NCBI GenBank assembly: GCA_937884085.1
Contig: CAKZYD010000215.1
Span: 1 to 32,713 of the forward strand
DNA length: 32,713 bases
Source of the DNA: an uncultured Sphingomonadales bacterium
GTDB taxonomy: Bacteria > Pseudomonadota > Alphaproteobacteria > Sphingomonadales > CAKZYD01
Direction of reading: 5' to 3'
Positions 23,974 through 31,929 of this stretch are shown piece by piece. Made by a program: the position numbers and the translations under genes. A model generated the notes under the pieces. It was given only the letters and a program-made list of their open reading frames with translations, ran no database searches and was not told where the DNA came from. The number at the start of each line of letters is the position of its first letter. Positions within the stretch are counted from its first letter, which is position 1.

Positions 23974-25773
23974 TCACAATAGCTGGACTGGGACCAGCCC
24001 GCGCAAAGCATTCCCAGCGAAAACGCGCTTGGCATTGTAAAGGTCATTTTGCGTCAAATGCGCTTCCTTTGCGTCGCCGCTGCGCAGCAGGTGCTCTCTT
24101 AAGATACCGGGTAAGAATTTATTGTTCGCTTTCGGCGTCAGAAGCTCCGCGCCTGACTCTAAGAAGATATTGGTAAAACTGCCTTCCGTCAGCAGGCCAT
24201 CTTCATCGACAAGGAAAACCTCATCGCAAGGTCCTTGCCTCTTGGCGTGCGTTAGGGCCTGCGCGTAAAACCAACGCATGCTTGTTTTGTGCCTTAGGAA
24301 GCGATCGGGAATCGTTTCTTGTGTCAATTCACCTAAGCGCACGCGCAGGGGCTTGGCAGCGTCGGCTGGCCGCGTCGAGAGGCTCACAGATCCATTGCGG
24401 CCATAGACGAGCCTAAGCCTGTGTAGCTTTTGCGGTAAATGGTCCGCAAAATCTCGTACCTGCTGCGTTAGGGCCTGGCGCGACGGTGCGGTAAACCCAA
24501 GTGCGGCTGAGCTCCTCTCAAGCCTATCCAGATGAAGCTCCCAAAGTTTTGGGAGCGGGGCTTCCCCTGGATTGACCGCCGCCGTTTCTATAAGCGCAAA
24601 GTCTTCAAATGAATCCGTGAGAAAATCCGCTTTAGCAAGGCATTCCGCATATTCATCAGCTGCATTGCTATCGGCGACGATACCGCTTCCGACGTTGAGA
24701 ACAGTCTTATCTCCTTCCGAGATCAGCGTGCGTATTGGCACTGAGAAGCTGGCGTCTCCGCTAGGCAACACGATGCCTATAGCGCCGCAATAGAGACCCC
24801 TTGGCGCTGCTTCCTGCGCAGCGATGATATCCATGGCGCGTATTTTTGGGGCTCCCGTGATTGAGCCGCAGGGGAATAGCGCGGTAAAGATATCGCTGAG
24901 GCTTGTGCCATCTTGCAATTCAGCTTCAATCCGCGATGTCATTTGAAACACGCTTGGCAAGGACTGCACGTCAAACAAGGCGGGAACTTCGACGCTGCCA
25001 GTCTTGGCCACGCGGCTCATATCATTTCGTAGTAGGTCCACGATCATGAGATTCTCTGCTCGATTCTTCGGGTCGGTCCTCAGGTCGTCTTGTGTGTGGC
25101 CTTCCGCGTTTCGAAGTGTCCCTTTCATCGGTTCAGCATAGAGGCGCTTTCCTTTGCGGCTAAAAAACCGTTCTGGAGAGAGGCTTAGGACAGTGCCATT
25201 CTCGGTGGATAGAAAAGCACTGAACATGGAGGGCTGTTGGCGGCGAAGACGCGCATAGAGCGTAGCGGCATGCCTACTTGCGTTAACAGAGAGCGGAAAT
25301 GTGAAATTGGCTTGATAAATGTCCCCTTTTTCCAAATGGGTTTTTATCTGAGCCACGCGCGCTTCATAGACGTCTGCAGAAATATCTGCCTCTAGTATGG
25401 ACGTGGACGCGTTTGGGTACGTCAATGCATATTGGCGCCAAAAGTCGTTCAACTCGCTGGCACTCAGTGTCTGCGCATCCTTGAACAACTGAAATTTAAG
25501 AAGGGGCCCGGCGCTCGGGGCGACTTGAACCGCCATTTTGGCATCGAAAGCGGGCGCTCCCTCATAGCTGATGCAACCGGCAACATAATAGCCGTCAGCG
25601 GCTGCGGTCTCTACAGCGGTCAAAGATGGGATAACGTCGGCGAGATCTTTGGCTATGATTGAGCGAATTGGATTTTGTAACAAGAGGCCCGCTGAGCCAA
25701 AGACGTTTTGTTTTGGGCCAGCCCGGCTGTCTTCAAAAAGGCAGAACGGACTGGCCGGCGCAATCAGCGTCAC
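23974..25773 (-). CDS. pabB: Fused aminodeoxychorismate synthase component I / 4-amino-4-deoxychorismate lyase (PabB-PabC)
   Basis: The 599-residue fusion makes p-aminobenzoate for folate. Residues 1 to about 385 are PabB: GDIYQANFTFPL, SPERFFSRKG, EPMKGT with the PabB-type Lys (K217; TrpE has Ala here), NRAENLMIVDLLRNDMSRV and LFPCGSITGAPKIRAM. Residues from about 390 are a class IV PLP aminotransferase-fold lyase, with the catalytic Lys in RHKTSMRW (K496) and GSFTNIFLE near the end. The fusion therefore aminates chorismate and releases pyruvate, with a separate PabA supplying ammonia. The start is a GTG whose GTGA overlaps the allA stop. Coupling to an unrelated allantoin-pathway gene is unusual. 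Confidence 0.93.
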   Translation of the reverse strand: MTLIAPASPFCLFEDSRAGPKQNVFGSAGLLLQNPIRSIIAKDLADVIPSLTAVETAAADGYYVAGCISYEGAPAFDAKMAVQVAPSAGPLLKFQLFKDAQTLSASELNDFWRQYALTYPNASTSILEADISADVYEARVAQIKTHLEKGDIYQANFTFPLSVNASRHAATLYARLRRQQPSMFSAFLSTENGTVLSLSPERFFSRKGKRLYAEPMKGTLRNAEGHTQDDLRTDPKNRAENLMIVDLLRNDMSRVAKTGSVEVPALFDVQSLPSVFQMTSRIEAELQDGTSLSDIFTALFPCGSITGAPKIRAMDIIAAQEAAPRGLYCGAIGIVLPSGDASFSVPIRTLISEGDKTVLNVGSGIVADSNAADEYAECLAKADFLTDSFEDFALIETAAVNPGEAPLPKLWELHLDRLERSSAALGFTAPSRQALTQQVRDFADHLPQKLHRLRLVYGRNGSVSLSTRPADAAKPLRVRLGELTQETIPDRFLRHKTSMRWFYAQALTHAKRQGPCDEVFLVDEDGLLTEGSFTNIFLESGAELLTPKANNKFLPGILREHLLRSGDAKEAHLTQNDLYNAKRVFAGNALRGLVPVQLL

Positions 25774-26315
25774 GCTTTTAAATGCAACCGAATGTTGCCA
25801 ATACGGCTTTTGTAATTGCGCTTGTCTAGATCTGGCCCGGTTGCCTCCCCAAGACCGTTCGGGTCTTCTTGTAAATTCGCGTTGGTTTCCGAACTTAATA
25901 AGACCACCAGGTCCATGTCTTCATCCACAGCATAGGGAAATTCATGCCAGACATCGCGCTTCATCATGAAGCCGGAGCTGCCATCAAAATAGAAAGCACG
26001 CAAAGCATCTGGCTGCGGCATGGACTCTGAAGGCGGTGCAAAAACGGCAATAAACGGTTTGCCGCCAAGAGGCAGAAAGCTCTGCGTGTGTTTGGGATGG
26101 CGCTCCATATAATCGATGACCAGCGGGCGCGGTTTAACCCGGCAGACCGTGAGCTGCGGCGGTGCTTCGCTTTGAAACGTCCCTGGTTGGCGCACTTCCA
26201 CATGGCCATCATAAAAGGTGATTGGCAGCTTCGGAATTGAGGGGTCAGTGCCAATAATCGTGCCAAATGGCGCCAGGGCCTCGGCTGTTGCGTGTTCAAT
26301 CTCAATAGTGGTCAT
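25770..26315 (-). CDS. allA: Ureidoglycolate lyase family protein
   Basis: The 181-residue cupin-like protein matches ureidoglycolate lyase, which splits ureidoglycolate to glyoxylate and urea in allantoin degradation. Family features are ATAEALAPFGTII near the N terminus, the core MERHPKHTQSFLPLGGKPFIAVFAPP, and VWHEFPYAV toward the C terminus. The ATG at 26315 overlaps the MAPEG stop by ATGA; a TTG two codons upstream is an alternative. No other allantoin genes are in view, so the enzyme may serve general purine or glyoxylate metabolism. Its stop overlaps the pabBC start by four bases. Confidence 0.88.
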   Translation of the reverse strand: MTTIEIEHATAEALAPFGTIIGTDPSIPKLPITFYDGHVEVRQPGTFQSEAPPQLTVCRVKPRPLVIDYMERHPKHTQSFLPLGGKPFIAVFAPPSESMPQPDALRAFYFDGSSGFMMKRDVWHEFPYAVDEDMDLVVLLSSETNANLQEDPNGLGEATGPDLDKRNYKSRIGNIRLHLKA

Positions 26316-26698
26316 AGCCAAGTCATATAGAGCGCATAGATCGCGCCGACCACAAACACAGCGGTCGTCATGACGACGCCGGCTACGCGGGGCACATTCG
26401 GTGGCTGCTTGGTCATTCCCAATGGATGCAGCAAACGGGCGACGACAAAGGCAGCTGCGAGCGCACCCACTAAGACTTGCGGCGCACCGGAAAACTCCAG
26501 AAGCCCAACGAGAATGATAGCAATAGGCGCATTTTCAGTAAAATTGCCATGACTGCGAATGGCAATTTGCAAATCTGGTTTGTCCGCATCGCCCATGGAG
26601 GCCTGATATTTGGTCCGCATGCCGATGGTGCGAAACTTCAGCCAGCACAGGATAAGCGCACAGACTGCCACAAGCGTCATGGTAATGGGTAATTGCAT
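26312..26698 (-). CDS. MAPEG family membrane protein
   Basis: The 128-residue protein has four transmembrane spans and the MAPEG signature region AIRSHGNFTENAPIAIILVGLLE, followed by VVARLLHPLGMT. MAPEG proteins include microsomal glutathione transferases and eicosanoid-synthesising enzymes; bacterial members are mostly uncharacterised, so detoxification by glutathione conjugation is only a possibility. It is the first of three tightly overlapped genes (MAPEG, allA, pabBC). Upstream it is separated by 82 bases from the acyl-CoA dehydrogenase. Confidence 0.9.
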   Translation of the reverse strand: MQLPITMTLVAVCALILCWLKFRTIGMRTKYQASMGDADKPDLQIAIRSHGNFTENAPIAIILVGLLEFSGAPQVLVGALAAAFVVARLLHPLGMTKQPPNVPRVAGVVMTTAVFVVGAIYALYMTWL

Positions 26699-26766
26699 GG
26701 GCTGTATCCGCGCCTATTCATCAACATCCCCATGGAACAGCAGACCAGTTCGCAGTGTCAATGGAG

Positions 26767-26786
26767 CTTTAAGCGTAAGCTTAAAG
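26767..26786 (-). repeat. Inverted repeat over the acyl-CoA dehydrogenase stop codon
   Basis: CTTTAAGC-gtaa-GCTTAAAG is a perfect eight-pair stem. On the leftward transcript the dehydrogenase TAA stop lies inside it. No T-run follows, so it may act as a weak terminator or a 3'-end stabiliser before the MAPEG gene. Confidence 0.35.
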
Positions 26787-27917
26787 TGATCTGCCGATGA
26801 GTTCCTTCATGATTTCCGATGTGCCGCCGTAGATGCGCTGTACCCGGGCATCGCGCCACAAACGGGCGATCTCATATTCATTCATATAGCCAGCGCCGCC
26901 GTGCAGTTGCAGGCAGGCGTCAAGCACTTCCCATTGCAGCTCGGTATGCCAGAGTTTAGCGGATGCACCCTCAAAGGCGTCGAGTTCGCCGGCCAGGTGC
27001 TTTTGAATGCAATGATCTAGATGCGCCCAGCCAACCTGCAGCTTGGTCTTCAAGTCGGCCAATAGAAAACGTGTGTTTTGAAAATCCAATACGGATTTGC
27101 CAAACGCCTTTCTATCGCGAACATAGTCTAACGTGATGTCAAAGGCCCGTTGCGCACCAGCTTGTGCGCTTACGGCAATAGAGAGGCGCTCTTGGGGAAG
27201 CTGGCTCATCAAATAGATAAAGCCCTGATTTTCCTGACCTAAGCAGTTTGTGATCGGAACGCGCACATTATCGAAAAACAGCTCGGAGGTGTCAGCCGTA
27301 TGTTGGCCGATTTTGTCTAGGTTACGGCCCCGGGCAAAACCTTCACGATCAGCCTCGACAAGAATCAGTGACGTTCCCTTAGCGCCCATAGATGGGTCTG
27401 TTTTCGCTACAACAATGACGACATCAGCGTGTTGACCGTTGGTGATGTAGGTTTTCTGCCCACTAATGACATAATGGTTGCCATCGCGCTTTGCGGTCGT
27501 GCGGATGCCTTGCAGATCGGACCCAGCCCCGGGCTCTGTCATGGCAATCGCAGCGACCGCTTCGCCAGACACCATTTTAGGAAGCCACTTGGTTTGTTGT
27601 TCAGGGCTGCCATAAGCAACCAGATAATCCGCGCAGATGTCGGACTGTAGCGTCAGGCCAGCTGATGAACCTGCATAGCCTAATTCTTCGGCAACCACGC
27701 TGTTGAAGCGAAAATCCAGGCCTGGACCGCCGAATTCTTCCGGGACTGTAGGGCATAGCAAACCTGCCTCGCCGGACTTGTTCCAAAAGTCGCGATCCAC
27801 CTTGCCTTGTTCTTCCCATTTTTCGACATTGGGGTGTAGCTCTCTATCGAAGAACTTTCTGACCGAGTCGCGAAACATCTCATGGTCACTATTATATATT
27901 GAGCGGCTTTTGAGCAT
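26781..27917 (-). CDS. Acyl-CoA dehydrogenase, long-chain (LCAD/IVD)-type active site
   Basis: The 378-residue flavoenzyme carries out alpha,beta-dehydrogenation of an acyl-CoA in the cytoplasm. Typical features are the FAD segment AMTEPGAGSDLQGIRT, the KTYITNG strand, KAFGK and QLHGGAGYMNEYEIARLWRDARV. The catalytic base appears to be E243 in SQLPQERL, the position used by long-chain and isovaleryl-CoA dehydrogenases. The usual medium-chain Glu near the C terminus is replaced by Gly (IYGGTSEI). The closest look-alike is long-chain acyl-CoA dehydrogenase, but the actual substrate is unknown. I chose the ATG at 27917 because AAGGAAAG precedes it. The XRE regulator gene ends 106 bases upstream on the same strand. 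Confidence 0.9.
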   Translation of the reverse strand: MLKSRSIYNSDHEMFRDSVRKFFDRELHPNVEKWEEQGKVDRDFWNKSGEAGLLCPTVPEEFGGPGLDFRFNSVVAEELGYAGSSAGLTLQSDICADYLVAYGSPEQQTKWLPKMVSGEAVAAIAMTEPGAGSDLQGIRTTAKRDGNHYVISGQKTYITNGQHADVVIVVAKTDPSMGAKGTSLILVEADREGFARGRNLDKIGQHTADTSELFFDNVRVPITNCLGQENQGFIYLMSQLPQERLSIAVSAQAGAQRAFDITLDYVRDRKAFGKSVLDFQNTRFLLADLKTKLQVGWAHLDHCIQKHLAGELDAFEGASAKLWHTELQWEVLDACLQLHGGAGYMNEYEIARLWRDARVQRIYGGTSEIMKELIGRSL

Positions 27918-28023
27918 GCCGGTCTTTCCTTCTTTGAAATACTCTTGTTGCTTCCGGTTGTTGGGCAAACCGCGTCTTTGCGTCAACACAGCAAAGTGAT
28001 GGGGCGACAAAATGGTGCGGGGA

Positions 28024-28593
28024 CTAACGCTCAAACCGCCTAATAAGACAAACTGCCCGCGCCGCCCAGTTAATTTGTCCTAGGCTATGCATCGCTGCGG
28101 CTGGTGGCGGCGTGCACATTCGCATCGGTTGATCGCCGATTTCCGGAAACAGACTACCAAACACCAAAAGACCGTCGGTGGTTTCCACCAACGCTTCATC
28201 GATAACAATATCTGTTTGCACCCCTTGGCGGTCAAACACGAGAATATCTCCTGGCCCGTAGGTGCCGCGCTGACTCTCAAATTCGATTGCGACCGGATCA
28301 GCTGCCAAGACGGATAAATCAATTTCAGGCGGCGTTTTAAGGGGTTTTATCGCAGTTAGACCAGATACCCCAATAATCGGACTGCTTGGCCCTTGTGATA
28401 GCGTCAACAAATCCTGCGGGCTGACGTCGAACGCCGCGGCGATCTTTTCAAGCCAAGGCAGCGACAAGGTGCGCGTGCCGGTCTCTAAGCGGGCAATCGT
28501 CTGCGCGGTTGGCGGGGTCGGTTTTATCCGGGCGGCCAGGTCGCTCAGCGTCCAGCCACGCTCTTTGCGCAATGCGCGAATACGGTTTTGCAT
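28024..28593 (-). CDS. XRE-family transcriptional regulator
   Basis: The 189-residue protein has an N-terminal Cro/CI-type helix-turn-helix (residues about 3-58: IRALRKERGWTLSDLAARI, then AQTIARLETGTRTLSLPWLEKIAAAF). The C-terminal domain has beta-strand character (FESQRGTYGPGDILVFDRQG, similar to the S24/LexA-like fold of CI-type regulators). I see no clear Ser/Lys protease pair, so it may be a ligand-binding or inactive version. It is divergent from the DUF6456 gene across 104 bases containing a strong dyad, which is the likely operator. The acyl-CoA dehydrogenase downstream may be its target, since same-strand neighbours of XRE regulators often are. Confidence 0.88.
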   Translation of the reverse strand: MQNRIRALRKERGWTLSDLAARIKPTPPTAQTIARLETGTRTLSLPWLEKIAAAFDVSPQDLLTLSQGPSSPIIGVSGLTAIKPLKTPPEIDLSVLAADPVAIEFESQRGTYGPGDILVFDRQGVQTDIVIDEALVETTDGLLVFGSLFPEIGDQPMRMCTPPPAAAMHSLGQINWAARAVCLIRRFER

Positions 28594-28622
28594 AAGTCAC
28601 CTCCAGCTTCATGTTCCAGATA

Positions 28623-28657
28623 GGCAAAAAAAATCTTTCCTACAAGATATTTTTGCC
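28623..28657. promoter_or_regulatory. Large dyad between the XRE regulator and DUF6456 genes
   Basis: GGCAAAAAAAATCTT (28623-28637) and AAGATATTTTTGCC (28644-28657) are near-perfect inverted complements around a six-base spacer, with one internal mismatch/bulge. It lies 30 bases upstream of the XRE start and 41 bases upstream of the DUF6456 start. A divergent, autoregulatory XRE operator is the likely role. The A/T runs would also provide promoter elements. Confidence 0.55.
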
Positions 28658-28697
28658 ATTTAGTGGCGATCACAGACTCTGAAGAGGAGATTTTCAC

Positions 28698-29693
28698 ATG
28701 CCGAATACCACGCCGAGCCAAGCGGCTTATCCTTTCACGTCCTTTGAAAAACGCGTCGTTCTTCGTTTGGCGAAAGGCGCGAGCATCCGCCTTGATAGGA
28801 GCGGTCATGGAAAGCTGGGTCCGCTTACAGTGCCCGCGTCAGTCTTAGAAAAATTTGGCGCTGCGGAGCTTTTGGAGATCAATGCAGACCGTGCTCATCT
28901 GTCTTTGGTCGGACAGTCCTTTGCGAAACGCCTTAGGGCCCAAAGTGAAAGTGGCGCTGTCGGCGAGAGTTTTGCAGCGCAGCACCAGGTGCGCCGCAAC
29001 GAAGTGCGAGAGGTCTCCGGGAAAAAACAGACCGTGACCGTAAACAAGGCCGAATCGCCGCTTTGGTGGTTGCGGGCGCGCAAGGACAAATCCGGTGCAC
29101 CATTGATTAGCGATATGCAATTTGCAGCCGGTGAACGGCTCCGGCAGGACTGGGAAATGGCCCAACTCGGGCCCCGTGTATGTATGTCATGGTCGGATTC
29201 CCCGCCTGAACGGGGCCGCCGCGGCGCGCCTGCTGGTCCCGATTTGCCACCAGGCGCTCTGCGGGCCAAAGAACGGCTGACCGCAGCCATTGATCATTGT
29301 GGGTCTGGGTTAAGCGATATCCTTATCCGCGTATGCTGCAAACAAGAAGGGTTGAGCGAAGCAGAGGCTCAGCTGTGTTGGCCAAGGCGATCTGCAAAAC
29401 TCATTCTTGGATTTGGCCTAGACCGTCTGGTTGACTTTTATGGTCTGCGCGCTGGACGGCTCTTACTAAAGTCAAAAAAAAGAGGAGCGCCAAAGCGCTC
29501 CTCAGGTTGGGCAAGAATCTCAAAAAGTGAACTGATCAGCGCGCCATCACGCAGCTACCGCTGCAGGTCTTTTGCAGCGCTGCAAATACCGCTAAAACTG
29601 CATCTCCTGATAAACCGGTACTCGCGGCATCGCTTGCTTGCCGCGAAACAAACTTGTCATATGCTACACGCTTGCTTTGCGCCTTTGCATTGA
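28698..29693 (+). CDS. DUF6456 domain-containing protein with an unexplained antisense-overlapping C-terminal tail
   Basis: The 331-residue frame begins MPNTTPSQAAYPF after AGGAG eight bases upstream. The conserved DUF6456 block runs from about residue 118 (ESPLWWLRARKDKSGAPLISD, then FAAGERLRQDWEMAQLGPRV) to about 250 (CKQEGLSEAEAQLCWPRRSAKLILGFGLDRLVDFYGL). DUF6456 is a conserved alphaproteobacterial domain of unknown function. The last ~80 residues (GRLLLKSKKRGAPK onward) show no family character. They run through the terminator and most of a secreted-protein gene on the other strand. A +1 frame shift near 29450 would give a stop at 29468-29470, so the original protein may have ended there. 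The tail may be a read-through artefact or an evolved extension. Confidence 0.8.
   Translation: MPNTTPSQAAYPFTSFEKRVVLRLAKGASIRLDRSGHGKLGPLTVPASVLEKFGAAELLEINADRAHLSLVGQSFAKRLRAQSESGAVGESFAAQHQVRRNEVREVSGKKQTVTVNKAESPLWWLRARKDKSGAPLISDMQFAAGERLRQDWEMAQLGPRVCMSWSDSPPERGRRGAPAGPDLPPGALRAKERLTAAIDHCGSGLSDILIRVCCKQEGLSEAEAQLCWPRRSAKLILGFGLDRLVDFYGLRAGRLLLKSKKRGAPKRSSGWARISKSELISAPSRSYRCRSFAALQIPLKLHLLINRYSRHRLLAAKQTCHMLHACFAPLH
29474..29503 (-). terminator. Rho-independent terminator of the 29536-29808 gene
   Basis: On the leftward transcript GAGGAGCGC-tttg-GCGCTCCTC is a perfect nine-pair stem with a four-base loop, followed by eight T residues. It lies 33 bases past the stop of the small secreted-protein gene. 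It is embedded in the DUF6456 frame on the other strand. Confidence 0.85.
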
Positions 29694-29808
29694 TGCCGAT
29701 AACGGTATCTGCCTCTGTAAAGGTCGCATTCACTGGTGTTGCAAAGGCAACGGCAGCGCTGGCGAAAAACAGTGTTGCAAGAATAAAGTTCGAACGATCA
29801 GAAGACAT
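29536..29808 (-). CDS. Small secreted protein of unknown function
   Basis: The 90-residue protein has a signal peptide (NFILATLFFASAAVAFATPVNA) ending near residue 28. A short mature part of about 62 residues ends ALQKTCSGSCVMAR, a CxxxC pair that could form a disulfide. GGAGGG stands six bases before the ATG, and a strong terminator follows, so expression is well supported. I recognise no family. It overlaps the 3' end of the DUF6456 frame on the other strand. A periplasmic stress or metal role would be guesswork. Confidence 0.7.
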   Translation of the reverse strand: MSSDRSNFILATLFFASAAVAFATPVNATFTEADTVIGINAKAQSKRVAYDKFVSRQASDAASTGLSGDAVLAVFAALQKTCSGSCVMAR

Positions 29809-29946
29809 TTAGTTCCCTCCACGTCAAAACGGCATCGACCGCATTTGGTAACAACACCTTTGTTTTGATGCACGCAGTGTGCCTAAGTCGGCGGGCTGGC
29901 TCAAATTCACTTTCATTCAAATGCAGCATAAATTATTCGCTCTAAA

Positions 29947-29998
29947 TATCCTATTTGGATAAATTATGATTGACAATCGTCACTATGTGCCGTATAAC
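29947..29998 (+). promoter_or_regulatory. Near-consensus sigma-70 promoter before the terminase genes
   Basis: TTGACA at 29970-29975 and TATAAC at 29993-29998 are separated by exactly 17 bases. The upstream flank is AT-rich and holds an inverted repeat TATCC-tattt-GGATA (29947-29961) that could be an operator or UP-type element. Transcription would start near 30005, giving a leader of about 54 bases to the ATG at 30059. Few alphaproteobacterial promoters look this close to consensus. Confidence 0.65.
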
Positions 29999-30058
29999 TT
30001 TGTTCAAGGTCGACGAATCGGCCAATGAGCAGTGACTTCCAAAAACCCAACTAGCGAA

Positions 30059-30523
30059 ATGCCAATCCAAAAACGCTTCACCCGGCAAAACCGGGCGGCT
30101 TTTTTGGCAGCCTTGTCTGAGACCGCGAACGTGTCTGCCAGCTGTCAGCTCGCCGGGGTATCTCGGTCGGCGGCGTATGCCACCAAACGCAGAGACGCGG
30201 TATTTGCCGCAGCGTGGGAGGAGGCCATTCAGTCGGCGCTGGATGCGTTGGAGGTGGAATTGATCCGCCGGGCCATCGAGGGGACGGAGCATGTTCAGTA
30301 TTATCACGGAAAGCCAATTGGCTCAGTCAGACACTATTCGGATGCCCTTGCTATGTTTTTACTAAAGTCGCGCCGCCCAGCCACCTATGGCGATCTTAAG
30401 ACGGTGGTTGAGGCGCCGGACAAAGCAGATCAGGATGCCCGCGCTGCCGCGCTGGATCGTCTTTTACAGGCTTTGGAGAAGGTTGAAGCAAATACCGCAC
30501 TGGTCGATCGCGTCATCAATTGA
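30059..30523 (+). CDS. Small terminase-like protein (GTA/phage packaging)
   Basis: The 154-residue protein begins MPIQKRFTRQNRAAFLAALSETANVSASCQLAGVSRSAAYATKRRD, a DNA-binding helix-turn-helix-like region typical of small terminase subunits and of the first gene of Rhodobacter-type gene-transfer-agent clusters. The C-terminal half is helical (ALDALEVELIRRAIEGTEHV, then AALDRLLQALEKVE), as for oligomerising subunits. It would recruit the large terminase to DNA. I prefer the ATG at 30059 because family members start just before the FTR segment; a GTG at 30032 is possible. Neither has a good ribosome site. Its TGA overlaps the TTG start of terL by four bases. Confidence 0.8.
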   Translation: MPIQKRFTRQNRAAFLAALSETANVSASCQLAGVSRSAAYATKRRDAVFAAAWEEAIQSALDALEVELIRRAIEGTEHVQYYHGKPIGSVRHYSDALAMFLLKSRRPATYGDLKTVVEAPDKADQDARAAALDRLLQALEKVEANTALVDRVIN

Positions 30524-31890
30524 CGGCGCCAAAGCCTGGCAGCACCATAGCTGCGGCAGAGGGCGAGGGCTTGAGACAGCCGGATGATCGCTCCATAGCC
30601 GAACGCGTTGCCGATCTTGGTGCAGAGCGCCGAACGGCCTTGTTGCAGGCCCTTCCGCCGCAAGACTGTGCGTTGCTTGAGCATGATTGGCGCTTTTGGG
30701 CCCGGCCATCACAACTGGCCCCGCTTGGTGATTGGCAATGCTGGCTTGTTTTGGCGGGACGCGGCTTCGGTAAAACACGCATGGGCGCAGAATGGGTCCG
30801 CGACAAGGCCCGCGATTGTGATGCGCGGATAGCCCTCGCTGGCGCCAGTTTTGCGGAAACGCGTGCAATTATGGTGGAGGGTCCATCCGGGATCCTCAAC
30901 ATCTCGGCCGATCATGAACGTCCGGTCTTTGAGCCGTCCAAACATATGCTGCGGTGGCCCAACGGAGCGATTGGTTATCTGTATTCTGGAGATCAGCCTG
31001 ATAGTTTGCGCGGCCCGCAGCATAGTGCTGCTTGGATCGATGAATTGGCAAAGTTTTTTGATCCAGCGTCTTTTTGGGACATGCTGTCAATGGGCTTGCG
31101 ACTCGGCAGCCCGCCACAAGCGATGGTAACAACGACGCCGCGGCCGTTGCCGTTCCTGAAAGACCTTTTAGCGCAGGAAGCAACCGTCACGACAAGTGGC
31201 TCAACCTGGGCAAACGCCCGCAACTTGGCGCCCAGTTTTATTGCGCATATGCACAAGCACTACGGAGGCACGCGGCTCGGCGCGCAGGAGCTTGACGGGG
31301 CCATCTTAGAGGACGTGGCCGGCGCGTTATGGACCCATGCGCTTATTGAGCACTACAGAGCGCCGATGGTTCCGACCGATTTTGTACGTATTGTCGTTGC
31401 GATTGATCCGCCCGTCACGGCCCATGCCGCGTCAGATGCGTGCGGCATCATTGTCGCCGCTCGGGATGATGCCGGGCATGGCTACGTTTTGGCCGATGAG
31501 AGCGTGGAGCAAGCAAGTCCGGCGCAGTGGTCTGCAGCAGCTTTGGATGCCCTGCAAACATATGGCGCTGACCGCCTCGTCGCCGAAGTCAATCAGGGCG
31601 GCGATTTGGTGGAAACACTTTTGAGAACCCAAGTGCCCAATGTTCCCTACCGCGCTGTTCGTGCGGTACGAGGCAAGTGGCTGCGGGCGGAACCAATCGC
31701 AGCGCTTTATGAGCAAGGCCGGATCCATCACTGTGGCCGATTTACAAGACTAGAAGATGAGATGACAAATTATGTCCCAGGCCAGTCGCACAGCCCAGAT
31801 CGACTAGATGCACTGGTTTGGGCCTTCACCGATTTGCTTTTGGGTGCGGATCAAGTGCCCAGCATTCGCCAACTAAAAAACGACCCCTAA
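30520..31890 (+). CDS. terL: Large terminase subunit (GTA-type DNA packaging ATPase/nuclease)
   Basis: The 456-residue packaging motor has the Walker A motif GRGFGKT (residues 80-86), Walker B and catalytic acid AWIDELAKFF (D174, E175), and the coupling motif around TTTPRPLPF. The RNase H-like nuclease domain has VAIDPP (D296), a second acid in ADRLVAEVNQGGD and a third in SPDRLDALVWAF near the C terminus. Length and motif order fit the GTA gp2/phage terminase family. A TTG codon at 30520 is taken as the start because no ATG or GTG lies upstream of the Walker A region in this frame. A second TTG at 30571, preceded by GAGGGCGAGGGC, is an alternative. Confidence 0.92.
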   Translation: MTAPKPGSTIAAAEGEGLRQPDDRSIAERVADLGAERRTALLQALPPQDCALLEHDWRFWARPSQLAPLGDWQCWLVLAGRGFGKTRMGAEWVRDKARDCDARIALAGASFAETRAIMVEGPSGILNISADHERPVFEPSKHMLRWPNGAIGYLYSGDQPDSLRGPQHSAAWIDELAKFFDPASFWDMLSMGLRLGSPPQAMVTTTPRPLPFLKDLLAQEATVTTSGSTWANARNLAPSFIAHMHKHYGGTRLGAQELDGAILEDVAGALWTHALIEHYRAPMVPTDFVRIVVAIDPPVTAHAASDACGIIVAARDDAGHGYVLADESVEQASPAQWSAAALDALQTYGADRLVAEVNQGGDLVETLLRTQVPNVPYRAVRAVRGKWLRAEPIAALYEQGRIHHCGRFTRLEDEMTNYVPGQSHSPDRLDALVWAFTDLLLGADQVPSIRQLKNDP

Positions 31891-31929
31891 AACTGACTGA
31901 CTTCTGACCGTCCGGTCACGCGTTGCCGC

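Noticed and set aside
30025-30054. Nine-codon leader frame MSSDFQKPN before the small terminase gene
   Set aside because: It has no ribosome site and no regulatory codon pattern, so it is probably chance.
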